Source: Zymomonas sp.
GTDB lineage: Bacteria; Pseudomonadota; Alphaproteobacteria; Sphingomonadales; Sphingomonadaceae
NCBI GenBank assembly: GCA_027489105.1
Contig: JAIYAJ010000406.1
Coordinates: 1 to 22,540 of the forward strand
DNA: 22,540 bases
Direction of reading: 5' to 3'
In this document: in pieces, positions 1-7,788 of the stretch
How positions within the stretch are numbered: the stretch's first letter is position 1
How the letters are laid out: each line of letters opens with the position of its first letter
Position numbers and translations under genes: made by a program
The notes under the pieces: generated by a model
The model's database searches: none
Told to the model about the DNA's origin: nothing
What the model saw: only the letters and a program-made list of their open reading frames with translations

Positions 1-1253
1 AGCCCACGACCGAGGACACGATCAAGATCGTCTCCGGTCTGCGGTCGGCCTTCGAAGAACATCACAACGTCAAATATACGCCCGACGCGATCAAGGCGGC
101 GGTGGAACTGTCGTCGCGCTACATCAGCGACCGCAAGCAGCCCGACAAGGCGATCGACGTGATCGACGAGGTCGGCGCCTCGCAGATGCTGGTGCCCCCG
201 GCCAAGCGCAAGAAGGTGATCACGCCCAAGGAGATCGAGGCCGTCATCGCGACGATGGCGCGCGTCCCTCCGAAGACGGTGTCGACCGACGACAAGAAGG
301 CACTCGGCACGCTCGAAACCGATCTGAAGCGCGTCGTCTTCGGACAGGACAAGGCCATCGAAGTGCTGAGTTCGGCGATCAAGCTCAGCCGCGCTGGCCT
401 GCGCGATCCGGACAAGCCGATAGGCAACTATCTCTTCTCCGGCCCGACCGGCGTCGGCAAGACCGAGGTTGCGCGCCAGCTGGCATCGATCCTGGGCATA
501 CCGCTCCAGCGTTTCTACATGTCCGAATATATGGAGCGGCACTCGGTCAGCCGGCTGATCGGCGCGCCTCCCGGCTATGTCGGCTATGATCAGGGCGGCC
601 TGCTGACCGACGCGGTCGACCAGCATCCGCACAGCGTGCTGCTGCTCGACGAGATCGAGAAAGCGCATCCGGACCTGTTCAACATCCTGCTGCAGGTGAT
701 GGACAACGGCAAGCTGACCGATCACCACGGCAAGACGGTCGACTTCCGCAACACCATCCTGATCATGACGACCAACGCCGGCGCGTCCGACATGGCGCGC
801 GAGACGCTGGGCTTCGGGTCGCTGTCCCGCGAGGGCGAGGACGAGGAAGCGGTGAAGAAGCTCTTCACGCCCGAGTTCCGCAACCGCCTCGATGCGATCG
901 TGCCGTTCGGCTATCTGCCGGCCGAGGTCGTCTCGCGCGTGGTCGAAAAGTTCATCCTGCAGCTCGAACTCCAGCTGGCCGACCGCGAGGTGCACATCAG
1001 CCTCGACGACGAGGCCAAGCAGTGGCTGACCGCCAAGGGCTACGACAAGCTCTATGGCGCCCGCCCGATGGGCCGCCTGATCCAGGAAAAGATCAAGCAG
1101 CCGCTGGCCGAGGAACTGCTGTTCGGCAAGCTGGTCCATGGCGGCGAGGTCAAGGTGAAGATGAAGGACGAGACCCTCTCGTTCGAAATCGTGCCGGCCG
1201 CGCCGAAGCGCTCGAAAAAGGGCGGCGGCGCCAAGGCCAAGGTCAAAGCCTGA
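1..1253 (+). CDS. clpA: ATP-dependent Clp protease ATP-binding subunit ClpA, C-terminal part (5' end cut by window)
   Basis: The frame is open from base 3 to the stop at 1251-1253, giving 416 residues, so roughly the last 55% of a ClpA of usual size (about 750-780 aa). ClpA is the AAA+ unfoldase that feeds substrates to the ClpP protease in the cytoplasm. The visible part starts at the end of the first AAA+ module (EDTIKIVSGL, EEHHNVKYT). The second module carries Walker A GPTGVGKT at fragment residues 147-154, Walker B LLLDE at about 213-217, the arginine-finger stretch FRNRLD and the sensor-2 motif GARP. The short linker between modules, without a long coiled-coil middle domain, favours ClpA over ClpB. 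The protein ends in a Lys/Gly/Ala tail (KRSKKGGGAKAKVKA) that looks like a disordered extension. The start codon and any upstream clpS lie outside the window. The next gene is separated by a strong terminator. Confidence 0.95.
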   Translation, partial: PTTEDTIKIVSGLRSAFEEHHNVKYTPDAIKAAVELSSRYISDRKQPDKAIDVIDEVGASQMLVPPAKRKKVITPKEIEAVIATMARVPPKTVSTDDKKALGTLETDLKRVVFGQDKAIEVLSSAIKLSRAGLRDPDKPIGNYLFSGPTGVGKTEVARQLASILGIPLQRFYMSEYMERHSVSRLIGAPPGYVGYDQGGLLTDAVDQHPHSVLLLDEIEKAHPDLFNILLQVMDNGKLTDHHGKTVDFRNTILIMTTNAGASDMARETLGFGSLSREGEDEEAVKKLFTPEFRNRLDAIVPFGYLPAEVVSRVVEKFILQLELQLADREVHISLDDEAKQWLTAKGYDKLYGARPMGRLIQEKIKQPLAEELLFGKLVHGGEVKVKMKDETLSFEIVPAAPKRSKKGGGAKAKVKA

Positions 1254-1277
1254 ACTTTTGAACGACTGAAACAGGAC

Positions 1278-1309
1278 AAGGCCCGTCTCGCAAGAGGCGG
1301 GCCTTTTCT
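1278..1309 (+). terminator. Rho-independent terminator of clpA
   Basis: A 12-bp stem, AAGGCCCGTCTC (1278-1289) with GAGGCGGGCCTT (1294-1305), has one G-U wobble and a GCAA tetraloop (1290-1293), and runs into TTTTCTGTT. It lies 24 bases after the clpA stop. This is a textbook intrinsic terminator and implies that sthA has its own promoter. Confidence 0.9.
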
Positions 1310-1418
1310 GTTGCCGACGTTCTCTAGCGGCCGGAAAATCGCGATTAACCTTATCTTGCGACCTTTGGATGCAGGATCGCTGTTTGGCCGTCCTGCGACG
1401 TGCCGAGGGGGCGATGAC

Positions 1419-2888
1419 ATGCGCTACGAACTGATCGTTATCGGCAGCGGGCCGGCCGGACGCCGGGCCGCAATCCAGGCCGCCAAGCTGGGCAAGTCGG
1501 TGCTTGTCGTCGAGAACCGGTACCGGGTCGGCGGCGTGTCGGTGCACACCGGGACGATCCCCTCCAAGACGCTGCGCGAGACTGTGCTGAACCTGACTGG
1601 CTGGCGCGAGCGCGGCTTCTATGGCCGAGCCTACCGCGTCAAGAAGGACATCGAGGGCAAGGATCTCAACGCCCGGCTGCAGATGACGCTCGACCATGAG
1701 ATCGACGTGCTGGAGCATCAGTTCACCCGCAACGGTGTGCGCACCCTGGAGGGCACCGCCCGCTTCACCGGGTCGCACCAGATCGAGGTCACCGGTCCCA
1801 AGGGCGAGATCCACCCGATCGAAGGCGAGAAGATCCTGATCGCGGTCGGCACGATGCCCTTCCGCCCGGCCTCGATACCGTTCAATGCCACCAATATCCT
1901 CGACAGCGACGACCTGATCACCGAGCCGGCCATCCCGCGCAGCCTGACGGTGATCGGGGCAGGCGTGATCGGCATCGAATATGCCACGATCTTCTCGGCC
2001 CTGGACGTACCCGTAACCCTGATCGAACCACGCGACAGCTTCCTCGACTTTGTCGACCGGGAGATCATCGACGACTTCGTCCACCAGCTCCGCGACCGCG
2101 GCATGGCGATCCGGCTGGGGGCGAAACTCGACCATGTCGAGGTCGATGCCAAGGGCTGGGCCGTATCGGTTCTGGAAGATGGCCGCCGCATCCGGTCGGA
2201 AATGCTCCTCTACGCAGCCGGTCGCATCGGCGCCACCGCGGCGCTGCAACTCGATCGCTGTGGGCTGGAAGCGGACGATCGCGGCCGGCTTAAAGTCGAC
2301 CCGGTATCGCTGCAGACCAGCGTCCCGCACATCTACGCCGCGGGCGACGTGATCGGCTTTCCCAGCCTGGCGTCGACATCGATGGAGCAGGGCCGCATCG
2401 CGGCCTGCCATGCCTTCGGCGCACCTATGCCCCCGGCCCCCGCTTACTTCCCCTATGGCATCTACGCCGTCCCCGAAATCTCCACCGTCGGCCTGACCGA
2501 GCAGGAGGTTCGCGACCGCGGTATCCCCTATGAATGCGGCGTTGCGCGCTTTCGGGAAACATCGCGCGGCCACATCATGGGCAGCCAGTCGGGCATGATG
2601 AAGATGATCTTCGCGCTGGAAAGCCGAAAGCTGCTCGGCGTTCATATCATCGGCGAAAGCGCGACCGAGTTGATCCACATCGGTCAGGCCGTGCTCAACC
2701 TTGGCGGCACGATCGACTATTTCGTCGAGAACACCTTCAACTATCCGACCCTCGCCGAGGCCTACAAGATCGCCGCGCTCGACGCCTGGAACCGGATGCC
2801 GCGCTGCGACGACCATATGCAGAGCGCCCTCGAACGCGCCCTGCCCGAGCTGCAGCGGATAGCCGTCCAGGGGCCCCGCGCAGCCTGA
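1419..2888 (+). CDS. sthA: Si-specific (soluble) NAD(P)+ transhydrogenase SthA
   Basis: The 489-aa flavoprotein belongs to the class I pyridine nucleotide-disulfide oxidoreductase family and would move hydride between NADPH and NAD+ in the cytoplasm to balance the two pools. It has the FAD-binding GSGPAG at residues 9-14, a second GAGVIG dinucleotide fold in the middle, the FAD motif IYAAGDVIG and a C-terminal dimerisation domain (NTFNYPTLAEAYKIAA). The decisive feature is the active-site region GGVSVHTGTIPSK (38-50): where lipoamide dehydrogenase and glutathione reductase have Cys-x4-Cys, this protein has no cysteines, as in SthA. The ATG at 1419 is chosen over an open frame reaching 1311 because GAGGGG (1405-1410) lies 8 bases upstream and the Rossmann strand begins immediately. 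A second ATG at 1414 is out of frame. The gene appears to be monocistronic. Confidence 0.92.
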   Translation: MRYELIVIGSGPAGRRAAIQAAKLGKSVLVVENRYRVGGVSVHTGTIPSKTLRETVLNLTGWRERGFYGRAYRVKKDIEGKDLNARLQMTLDHEIDVLEHQFTRNGVRTLEGTARFTGSHQIEVTGPKGEIHPIEGEKILIAVGTMPFRPASIPFNATNILDSDDLITEPAIPRSLTVIGAGVIGIEYATIFSALDVPVTLIEPRDSFLDFVDREIIDDFVHQLRDRGMAIRLGAKLDHVEVDAKGWAVSVLEDGRRIRSEMLLYAAGRIGATAALQLDRCGLEADDRGRLKVDPVSLQTSVPHIYAAGDVIGFPSLASTSMEQGRIAACHAFGAPMPPAPAYFPYGIYAVPEISTVGLTEQEVRDRGIPYECGVARFRETSRGHIMGSQSGMMKMIFALESRKLLGVHIIGESATELIHIGQAVLNLGGTIDYFVENTFNYPTLAEAYKIAALDAWNRMPRCDDHMQSALERALPELQRIAVQGPRAA

Positions 2889-2958
2889 ACGGCGGACACA
2901 CTTAAGGGCATTTTTTGTCAGCGCCATTGATCTGCGGCGGGGCGGGCCACATGTTGCG

Positions 2959-2973
2959 TCGGACAGTGTCCGA
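2959..2973. promoter_or_regulatory. Perfect 15-bp palindrome, candidate operator of the ABC transporter operon
   Basis: TCGGACA (2959-2965), a central G, then TGTCCGA (2967-2973) form a perfect inverted repeat ending 15 bases before the ATG of the ABC ATPase. The symmetry and size fit a dimeric repressor site (TetR-like operators often have this shape), but no regulator gene is next to it. A stem with a one-base loop is poor RNA structure, which favours a DNA-binding site. A possible half-site CGGACA occurs at 2893-2898. The function is inferred only. Confidence 0.45.
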
Positions 2974-2988
2974 GGAACCTACAGCCGC

Positions 2989-3675
2989 ATGACATCCGCC
3001 ATCATCGACGCCAGCGCCGTCACTCTCGCGCTGGGCAAGCCTCCGGCACGCGTCGAGATATTGCGGCAGATCGACATCAGCATCGACCGGGGCGACACCG
3101 TGGCCCTGCTCGGGCCGTCGGGATCGGGCAAATCCTCGCTCATGTCGGTGCTGTCCGGCCTCGAACGGGCGGACTCGGGCCGAGTGCTGGTCGACGGCCT
3201 CGATTTCGGCATGCTCGACGAGGACGCGCTCGCAGCCGCCCGGCGCGGACGGATCGGCATCATCCTCCAGGCCTTTCATCTGTTGCCGACGATGACCGCG
3301 ATCGAGAATGTGGCGGTTCCGCTCGAGCTGGCCGGAGCCCCCGACGCGATCGAGCGGGCGCGAGACGAACTGACGGCGGTCGGCCTCGGCCATCGGCTCG
3401 ACCATTATCCGGCGCAGCTGTCGGGCGGCGAGCAGCAGCGCGTCGCCATCGCGCGTGCGATCGCGCCCCGCCCTGCCCTTCTCTTCGCCGACGAACCGAC
3501 CGGCAATCTCGACGCCGCGACCGGAGAGGCGATCATGGACCTTCTCTTCGCCCGGCAGCGCGATACCGGCACCACATTGCTCGTCATCACGCATGATCCC
3601 GCGCTTGCCGCCCGCTGCGCGCGGGTGATCGAGATGCGCGACGGCGCGATCGTCACCGACCGTCGCGCCGCATGA
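2989..3675 (+). CDS. ABC transporter ATP-binding protein, YbbA/LolD-like
   Basis: The 228-aa ATPase has all the core motifs in order: Walker A GPSGSGKS (42-49), Q-loop Gln94, signature LSGGEQQ (144-150), Walker B LLFADEP (164-170), D-loop NLDAATGE and switch His202. The sequence around the Q-loop (LQAFHLLPTMTAIENVAVPLEL) is typical of the MacB/LolD/YbbA group, which powers FtsX-type permeases from the cytoplasmic face. The stop overlaps the start of the permease gene by ATGA (3672-3675), so the two are almost certainly translated together as one complex. GAGGAA (2972-2977) is a plausible but distant ribosome binding site. In many proteobacteria this pair sits beside a tesA-type arylesterase/lysophospholipase gene; here the neighbour is sthA instead. 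The substrate cannot be told from sequence. Confidence 0.9.
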   Translation: MTSAIIDASAVTLALGKPPARVEILRQIDISIDRGDTVALLGPSGSGKSSLMSVLSGLERADSGRVLVDGLDFGMLDEDALAAARRGRIGIILQAFHLLPTMTAIENVAVPLELAGAPDAIERARDELTAVGLGHRLDHYPAQLSGGEQQRVAIARAIAPRPALLFADEPTGNLDAATGEAIMDLLFARQRDTGTTLLVITHDPALAARCARVIEMRDGAIVTDRRAA

Positions 3676-6167
3676 GGACCGCATGGCGGCTGGCGCTGCG
3701 CGACATGCGCGGCGGCCTCAAGGGGCTGCGCCTCCTCATCGTCTGCCTGTTTCTGGGCGTAGCCGGTCTTGCCGGCGTCGGCAGCCTTGCATCGGCGATC
3801 ACAGCCGAGCTTGACGGGCGCGGCCGCGAGATATTGGGCGGCGACATCGAGATGCGCGTTGCCCAACGCGAAGCCGATGCGCAGGAACGCGCTGCCTTTG
3901 AAGGCTATGGCCGCACGTCGGAATCGATCCGCCTGCGCGCGATGGCCTCGCGTCAGGATGCGACTGCCTCGGTTCTGGCCGAACTCAAGAGCGTCGACGC
4001 GCTCTGGCCGCTCTATGGCCGCTTCACGACGCAGGCCGGTGCGCTAGCGCCGCGCCCGACCGGACTGAACGCGATCGTGGCTCCGGCGCTCGCCGAGCGG
4101 CTGTCGTTGCGCATCGGCGATCGGATCCGCGTCGGCGAGACCAGCCTGCGCGTGGCCGGCCTGATCGACGAGGAACCCGACAGGGTCGGCGAAGGCTTCG
4201 CCTTCGGTCCGACGATCCTGCTTTCACGCGAGGCGCTCGACGCCTCCCGCCTGCTCCAGCCCGGCAGCCTGTTCACCGCCCGCTATCGCATCCGCCTCGA
4301 CGGCGATCGGGACGTGCGCGCCCTGTCGGAGCAACTGGACAGCCGCTACCGCCAGACCAACTGGGAAGTGAGCGACCGGACCAACGCGGCGCGCGGCCTG
4401 CGGCGATTCGTCGACCAGCTCGGCCAGTTCCTGACGCTGGTGGGCCTGACCGCACTGATCGTCGCCGGGATCGGGGTCGGCAATGGCGTCGCCTCCTGGC
4501 TCGACCAGCGGCGAAGCTCGATCGCGACGCTCAAGATCGTCGGCGCCTCCTCTGGGCTGATCGTCCGCCTCTACCTGCTGCAGGTCGCTGTCGTATCGAT
4601 CGGGGCGGTGATCGCCGGCCTCGCGGTGGGCGCCGCCGTGCCAGTGATCGTCGGCTGGCTGGCTGGCGATGCGCTGCCCGTCGCTCCAAAGATCGCGCTC
4701 TACCCTGTACCGCTCGCGATCAGCGCCGCCTATGGCCTGCTCGCCGCGCTGCTGTTCAGCCTCGCCCCGCTGAGCCGGGCTGGCCGCGTCAGCCCCGCTG
4801 AGATCTTCCGTGCACGAATCGAGCCTTTCGGCCTGCCGGGCTGGCGCGTGCTCGCGCTGATGACCGGGGCGGGTGCCGCGATCGCCACCATCGCCATCGC
4901 GACCGCGCGGCAGCCGGCGTTGAGCGCCGGTTTCCTTGCCGGTGCATTTGGGCTGTTCGGGGCGCTGTGGGCCGTCGGACGTCTGGTCCGCCTGATCGCG
5001 CGCGCCCTGCCCCGCTCGCGCAACACGCTGGTGCGCCTCGCGATCGGCAATCTGCACCGACCGGCAGCGCAGACCGATCGCCTCGTCGTGGCACTCGGCC
5101 TTGGCCTGACGCTCTTCGCGATGATGGCGATCATCCAGTCGAACCTGACGCACCAGATCGAAAAGACCGTCCCGCAGACCGCACCCAATTTCTTCGCGCT
5201 CGATATAGGCACCGACGAACTGGATCGCTTCCGTTCGACGGTCGACCGGCAGGCCCCCGGAGCAGCCGTCGTATCGGTGCCTTCGCTGCGCGGCACCGTC
5301 ACGACGGTGCGCGGTACACCCGTTACCGCGTTGAAGCCGCTGCCGAAAGGCGCGTGGATATTGAACGGCGATCGGGGCCTGACCTATGCGGCCACCCTGC
5401 CCGAGGGCAACGAGATCGTCGCCGGTCGCTGGTGGCCTGCGGACTATGCCGGCCCACCGCTGGTTTCGATCGACGAACAGGCCGCCAAGGCGCTCGACCT
5501 GAAGCCCGGCGACAGGCTCGGCTTCTCGATCCTCGGCGTCGAGATGGAAGCCGAGATCGCCTCGATTCGCCGGATCAACTGGGAGCGGATGGGCTTCAAC
5601 TTCGGAATCGTCTTCGCGCCGGGCGCACTGGAGGGCGCGCCGCACAGCTATATGGCCACGATCGCCCTGCCCGACACGCGCGAAACCGCCGTCAACCGGG
5701 CGATCGTAAAGAACTTTCCCGCCGTATCGCTGATCCGCGTGAAGGATGTCGCTGGCCAGATCGGCGAGATATTCGGCCAGCTGGCGACCGCTATCCGCGC
5801 CGCTGCCGCAGTGACGCTCGCAGCGGGGATCGCGGTGCTGATCGGCGCGATCGCTGCCTCGCGACGGGCGCGGCTCTACGACGCCGTGCTGCTCAAGCTG
5901 CTCGGCGGCAGCCGCGCGCAGATCTTGCTGGCGCAGGCGATCGAATATGCGCTGCTCGCCTCGGTCATCGCTCTGCTCGCGCTGGCTGCCGGCAGTGCAG
6001 CCGGCTGGTATGTCGTGACGCAGATCTTCGAGCTGGCCTGGGCGCCCGACTGGGGCCTCGTTGCGGTGACGCTGCTCGTCGGCGCGGTCGGGACTTTGGG
6101 CATCGGGCTGGCGGGATCGCTGCCGATTCTCAACGCCCGCCCGGCACAGGCGCTGCGCTCGCTCTGA
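3672..6167 (+). CDS. FtsX-family ABC transporter permease, YbbP-like
   Basis: This 831-aa inner-membrane protein has the duplicated FtsX layout of YbbP. There is one N-terminal membrane segment (about 20-44), a large periplasmic region (about 45-250), a block of hydrophobic segments (about 254-276, 300-330, 345-368, 394-411, 416-438, 470-489), a second periplasmic region (about 490-705) and three final segments (about 710-728, 755-780, 795-818). FtsX-type cytoplasmic loops are visible after the second and eighth segments (RRSSIATLKIVGAS and DAVLLKLLGGSRAQIL), where the ATPase docks. This domain type moves lipids or proteins within the envelope, or transmits force, rather than importing small solutes. 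It overlaps the ATPase gene by 4 bases and ends 17 bases from the convergent MobA-like gene. I see no hairpin terminator in that gap. Confidence 0.9.
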   Translation: MRTAWRLALRDMRGGLKGLRLLIVCLFLGVAGLAGVGSLASAITAELDGRGREILGGDIEMRVAQREADAQERAAFEGYGRTSESIRLRAMASRQDATASVLAELKSVDALWPLYGRFTTQAGALAPRPTGLNAIVAPALAERLSLRIGDRIRVGETSLRVAGLIDEEPDRVGEGFAFGPTILLSREALDASRLLQPGSLFTARYRIRLDGDRDVRALSEQLDSRYRQTNWEVSDRTNAARGLRRFVDQLGQFLTLVGLTALIVAGIGVGNGVASWLDQRRSSIATLKIVGASSGLIVRLYLLQVAVVSIGAVIAGLAVGAAVPVIVGWLAGDALPVAPKIALYPVPLAISAAYGLLAALLFSLAPLSRAGRVSPAEIFRARIEPFGLPGWRVLALMTGAGAAIATIAIATARQPALSAGFLAGAFGLFGALWAVGRLVRLIARALPRSRNTLVRLAIGNLHRPAAQTDRLVVALGLGLTLFAMMAIIQSNLTHQIEKTVPQTAPNFFALDIGTDELDRFRSTVDRQAPGAAVVSVPSLRGTVTTVRGTPVTALKPLPKGAWILNGDRGLTYAATLPEGNEIVAGRWWPADYAGPPLVSIDEQAAKALDLKPGDRLGFSILGVEMEAEIASIRRINWERMGFNFGIVFAPGALEGAPHSYMATIALPDTRETAVNRAIVKNFPAVSLIRVKDVAGQIGEIFGQLATAIRAAAAVTLAAGIAVLIGAIAASRRARLYDAVLLKLLGGSRAQILLAQAIEYALLASVIALLALAAGSAAGWYVVTQIFELAWAPDWGLVAVTLLVGAVGTLGIGLAGSLPILNARPAQALRSL

Positions 6168-6184
6168 CCGGCCGGACGTTCGCC

Positions 6185-6760
6185 TCAGGGCTGCAGCCGG
6201 GCGCGGGCCTCGGCGAGCGCTTCTGGCGTATCGACGTCGAACAGGACGCCCGGATCGTCGCAATCGACGAAGGTCGGTTCACGGTCGCGTAAAAGCGAGC
6301 GTCCCCCTTCGTCGCCGCGCAGACCGGCCAAGGCCGCGAAGTAGGACCGGCCCCAAAGCACGGGATTGCCGGGCCGCCCCGCATGGCGTGGACGGACGAT
6401 AGCATCGCGGGTGGCGAGCCCGATCAGGCGGTCGATGGTTTCGATCCGTACAAACGGCATGTCGCCGAGCGCCACGACCACCGCATCCCAATGCGCCGGG
6501 ATGCAAGCCGCTGCGGTGGCCAGCGAGCGACCCATGCCTTCCTCATGATCGGCGACTTCGACGAGCACGGCATGTGCCGCGAGATGCTGCGTCAGTGGCG
6601 ATCCGGGCGGGACCGCCGCCAGAACGCCGTCGAGTGCCGCACCGCGCAGGCTTTGCAGGGCATGCACCACGAGCGGCATTCCTCCAAGATCCATACCCAG
6701 CTTGTCGTCGCCCATCCGGCGGGCGCTGCCGGCTGCCAGCAGGATCGCGCCGACGATCAC
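6185..6760 (-). CDS. MobA/MocA-like NTP transferase (molybdenum cofactor nucleotidyltransferase)
   Basis: The 191-aa protein has a GT-A-like nucleotidyltransferase fold. The N-terminal motif LLAAGSARRMG with Lys20 (residues 7-20) is the nucleotide-binding loop of MobA/MocA proteins. ALGDMPFV carries the metal-binding Asp, and GRPGNPVLWGRSYFAAL followed by GDEGGRSLL is typical of the MocA-like group. The family attaches CMP or GMP to molybdopterin; pairing with XdhC suggests the cytosine dinucleotide cofactor used by xanthine-dehydrogenase or CO-dehydrogenase type enzymes, which is an inference. The start is a GTG at 6758-6760 that overlaps the TGA of the upstream xdhC-like gene (GTGA), so translation is probably coupled. 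No molybdoenzyme lies in the window, so the client is encoded elsewhere. Confidence 0.82.
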   Translation of the reverse strand: MIVGAILLAAGSARRMGDDKLGMDLGGMPLVVHALQSLRGAALDGVLAAVPPGSPLTQHLAAHAVLVEVADHEEGMGRSLATAAACIPAHWDAVVVALGDMPFVRIETIDRLIGLATRDAIVRPRHAGRPGNPVLWGRSYFAALAGLRGDEGGRSLLRDREPTFVDCDDPGVLFDVDTPEALAEARARLQP

Positions 6761-7698
6761 GTCTTGCGCAGGGCCGCCGTCGCGCCCGCGAGGATCGACA
6801 GCGCGATCTCGGCCGGTGTCGCCGCGCCGATGGCGATGCCGGCGGGCCCGTCGATCCGCGCCAGCGCTTCGGCGCTCCAGCCCTTGGCTGTCAGTCGCTC
6901 GATCCGCTTGGCGTGGGTCCGGCGCGAGCCGAGCGCGGCCACGTAGAAGGCCTCGCTGCGCAGCGCAGCCTCGAGCGCGGGATCGTCGATCTTGGAATCA
7001 TGGCTAAGCGTCACGATCGCCGTCGCGCTGTCGGGCTTCCACTCCTCGAACGCCTCGTCGGGCCAGCGTCTATCGACATCGATCCCGACGAAGCGATCGG
7101 CGGCGGCGAAGCTGTCGCGCGGATCGACAACATGCACCCGGTAGCCGAGCTGGCGCGCCAGCGGCACGAGCTGCTGGCTGACATGCACGGCGCCGACGAT
7201 CAGCATGCGCAGTGGCGGCGCATAGGCGTTGATGAACTCGTCCTCGCGCGGCTCGGGTGCAGGATCCACGATCATCGAAGCGCCGGAAGACAGATCGGTC
7301 GCGACCGCCACCGCACGGCCGGCCCGGCGCTCTTCGCGCAAGGTCGACAGGAGCGCAGGCGGGAAATGGACGTCATCGACCGTCTGGATCGCAATCTCTA
7401 TGCTGCCCCCGCAGGCCAGGCCGAAGGTCCAGGCATTTTCGTCCTGAACCCCATAATCCCGGCGCGCGAAACCGCCGCCTGCGTCGAGCAGCCCTTGCGC
7501 GGTCACGAGGACGTCGCCCTCGACGCAGCCGCCGCTCACCGAACCTTCGAACAGCCCATCGTCACGGATCACGGCGTGCGATCCCCGGCGGCGGGGCGCC
7601 GAACCCCAGGTCTGGACGACGGTCGCGATCGCCACGCCATGGCCCTGATCGCGCCAGTCGAGCGCCTTGGTCAAAAGTTCATCAAGTTCGTCTAGCAT
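6757..7698 (-). CDS. XdhC-family protein (molybdenum cofactor insertion/sulfuration chaperone)
   Basis: The 313-aa protein matches the two-domain XdhC/CoxF layout. The N-terminal domain has TVVQTWGSAPRRRG (27-40), GSVSGGCVEGDV (52-63) and FGLACGGSIEIAIQ. A Rossmann domain begins at MLIVGAVHVSQQL (about 165-177) and contains VVDPRDSF. XdhC proteins bind Mo cofactor, protect its sulfurated form and hand it to xanthine-dehydrogenase-family apoenzymes in the cytoplasm. The ATG at 7696-7698 is chosen because it begins the conserved N-terminal helix and gives a normal length. An open frame extends to 7851, but those residues look non-coding and cross the adenosine kinase start on the other strand. 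The ribosome binding site is weak. It overlaps the MobA-like gene by four bases and is divergent from the kinase gene. Confidence 0.85.
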   Translation of the reverse strand: MLDELDELLTKALDWRDQGHGVAIATVVQTWGSAPRRRGSHAVIRDDGLFEGSVSGGCVEGDVLVTAQGLLDAGGGFARRDYGVQDENAWTFGLACGGSIEIAIQTVDDVHFPPALLSTLREERRAGRAVAVATDLSSGASMIVDPAPEPREDEFINAYAPPLRMLIVGAVHVSQQLVPLARQLGYRVHVVDPRDSFAAADRFVGIDVDRRWPDEAFEEWKPDSATAIVTLSHDSKIDDPALEAALRSEAFYVAALGSRRTHAKRIERLTAKGWSAEALARIDGPAGIAIGAATPAEIALSILAGATAALRKT

Positions 7699-7708
7699 GG
7701 GTCCATCG

Positions 7709-7749
7709 GGGGGTTGCTCGCAGCGGGGCTGCGGGGCATGGAAACCCCC
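7709..7749. other. Nested inverted repeats in the xdhC-like / kinase divergent spacer
   Basis: GGGGGTT (7709-7715) can pair with AACCCCC (7743-7749), enclosing CGCAG (7719-7723) paired with CTGCG (7729-7733). The outer arm starts 10 bases upstream of the XdhC-like start codon, so on that transcript it could cover the ribosome binding region. In this GC-rich context it may be chance. No clear sigma-70 promoter hexamers are seen in the 90-base spacer. Confidence 0.3.
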
Positions 7750-7788
7750 TCTCATCACGCAGGCCCCTGCCCAAAGCAAGGATATTGA

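Noticed and set aside
2911..2916. T6 run after sthA as a possible terminator
   Set aside because: There is no GC-rich stem directly upstream, so I do not call an intrinsic terminator for sthA.
4224..6263. 679-codon open frame on the minus strand opposite the FtsX-type permease gene
   Set aside because: It is a shadow of a GC-rich gene: composition is dominated by Arg/Gln/Asp/Gly, with no domain-like motif, and the plus-strand frame has clear FtsX features and an ATGA link to its ATPase.
4967..6292. 441-codon plus-strand open frame overlapping the permease gene in another frame
   Set aside because: It is Arg-rich and low in hydrophobic residues, and runs inside a well-supported gene and past its stop; a GC-bias artefact.
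6574..7695. 373-codon plus-strand open frame opposite the XdhC-like gene
   Set aside because: The minus-strand frame has XdhC motifs and a coupled neighbour; the plus frame is Arg/Ala/Gln-rich without motifs.
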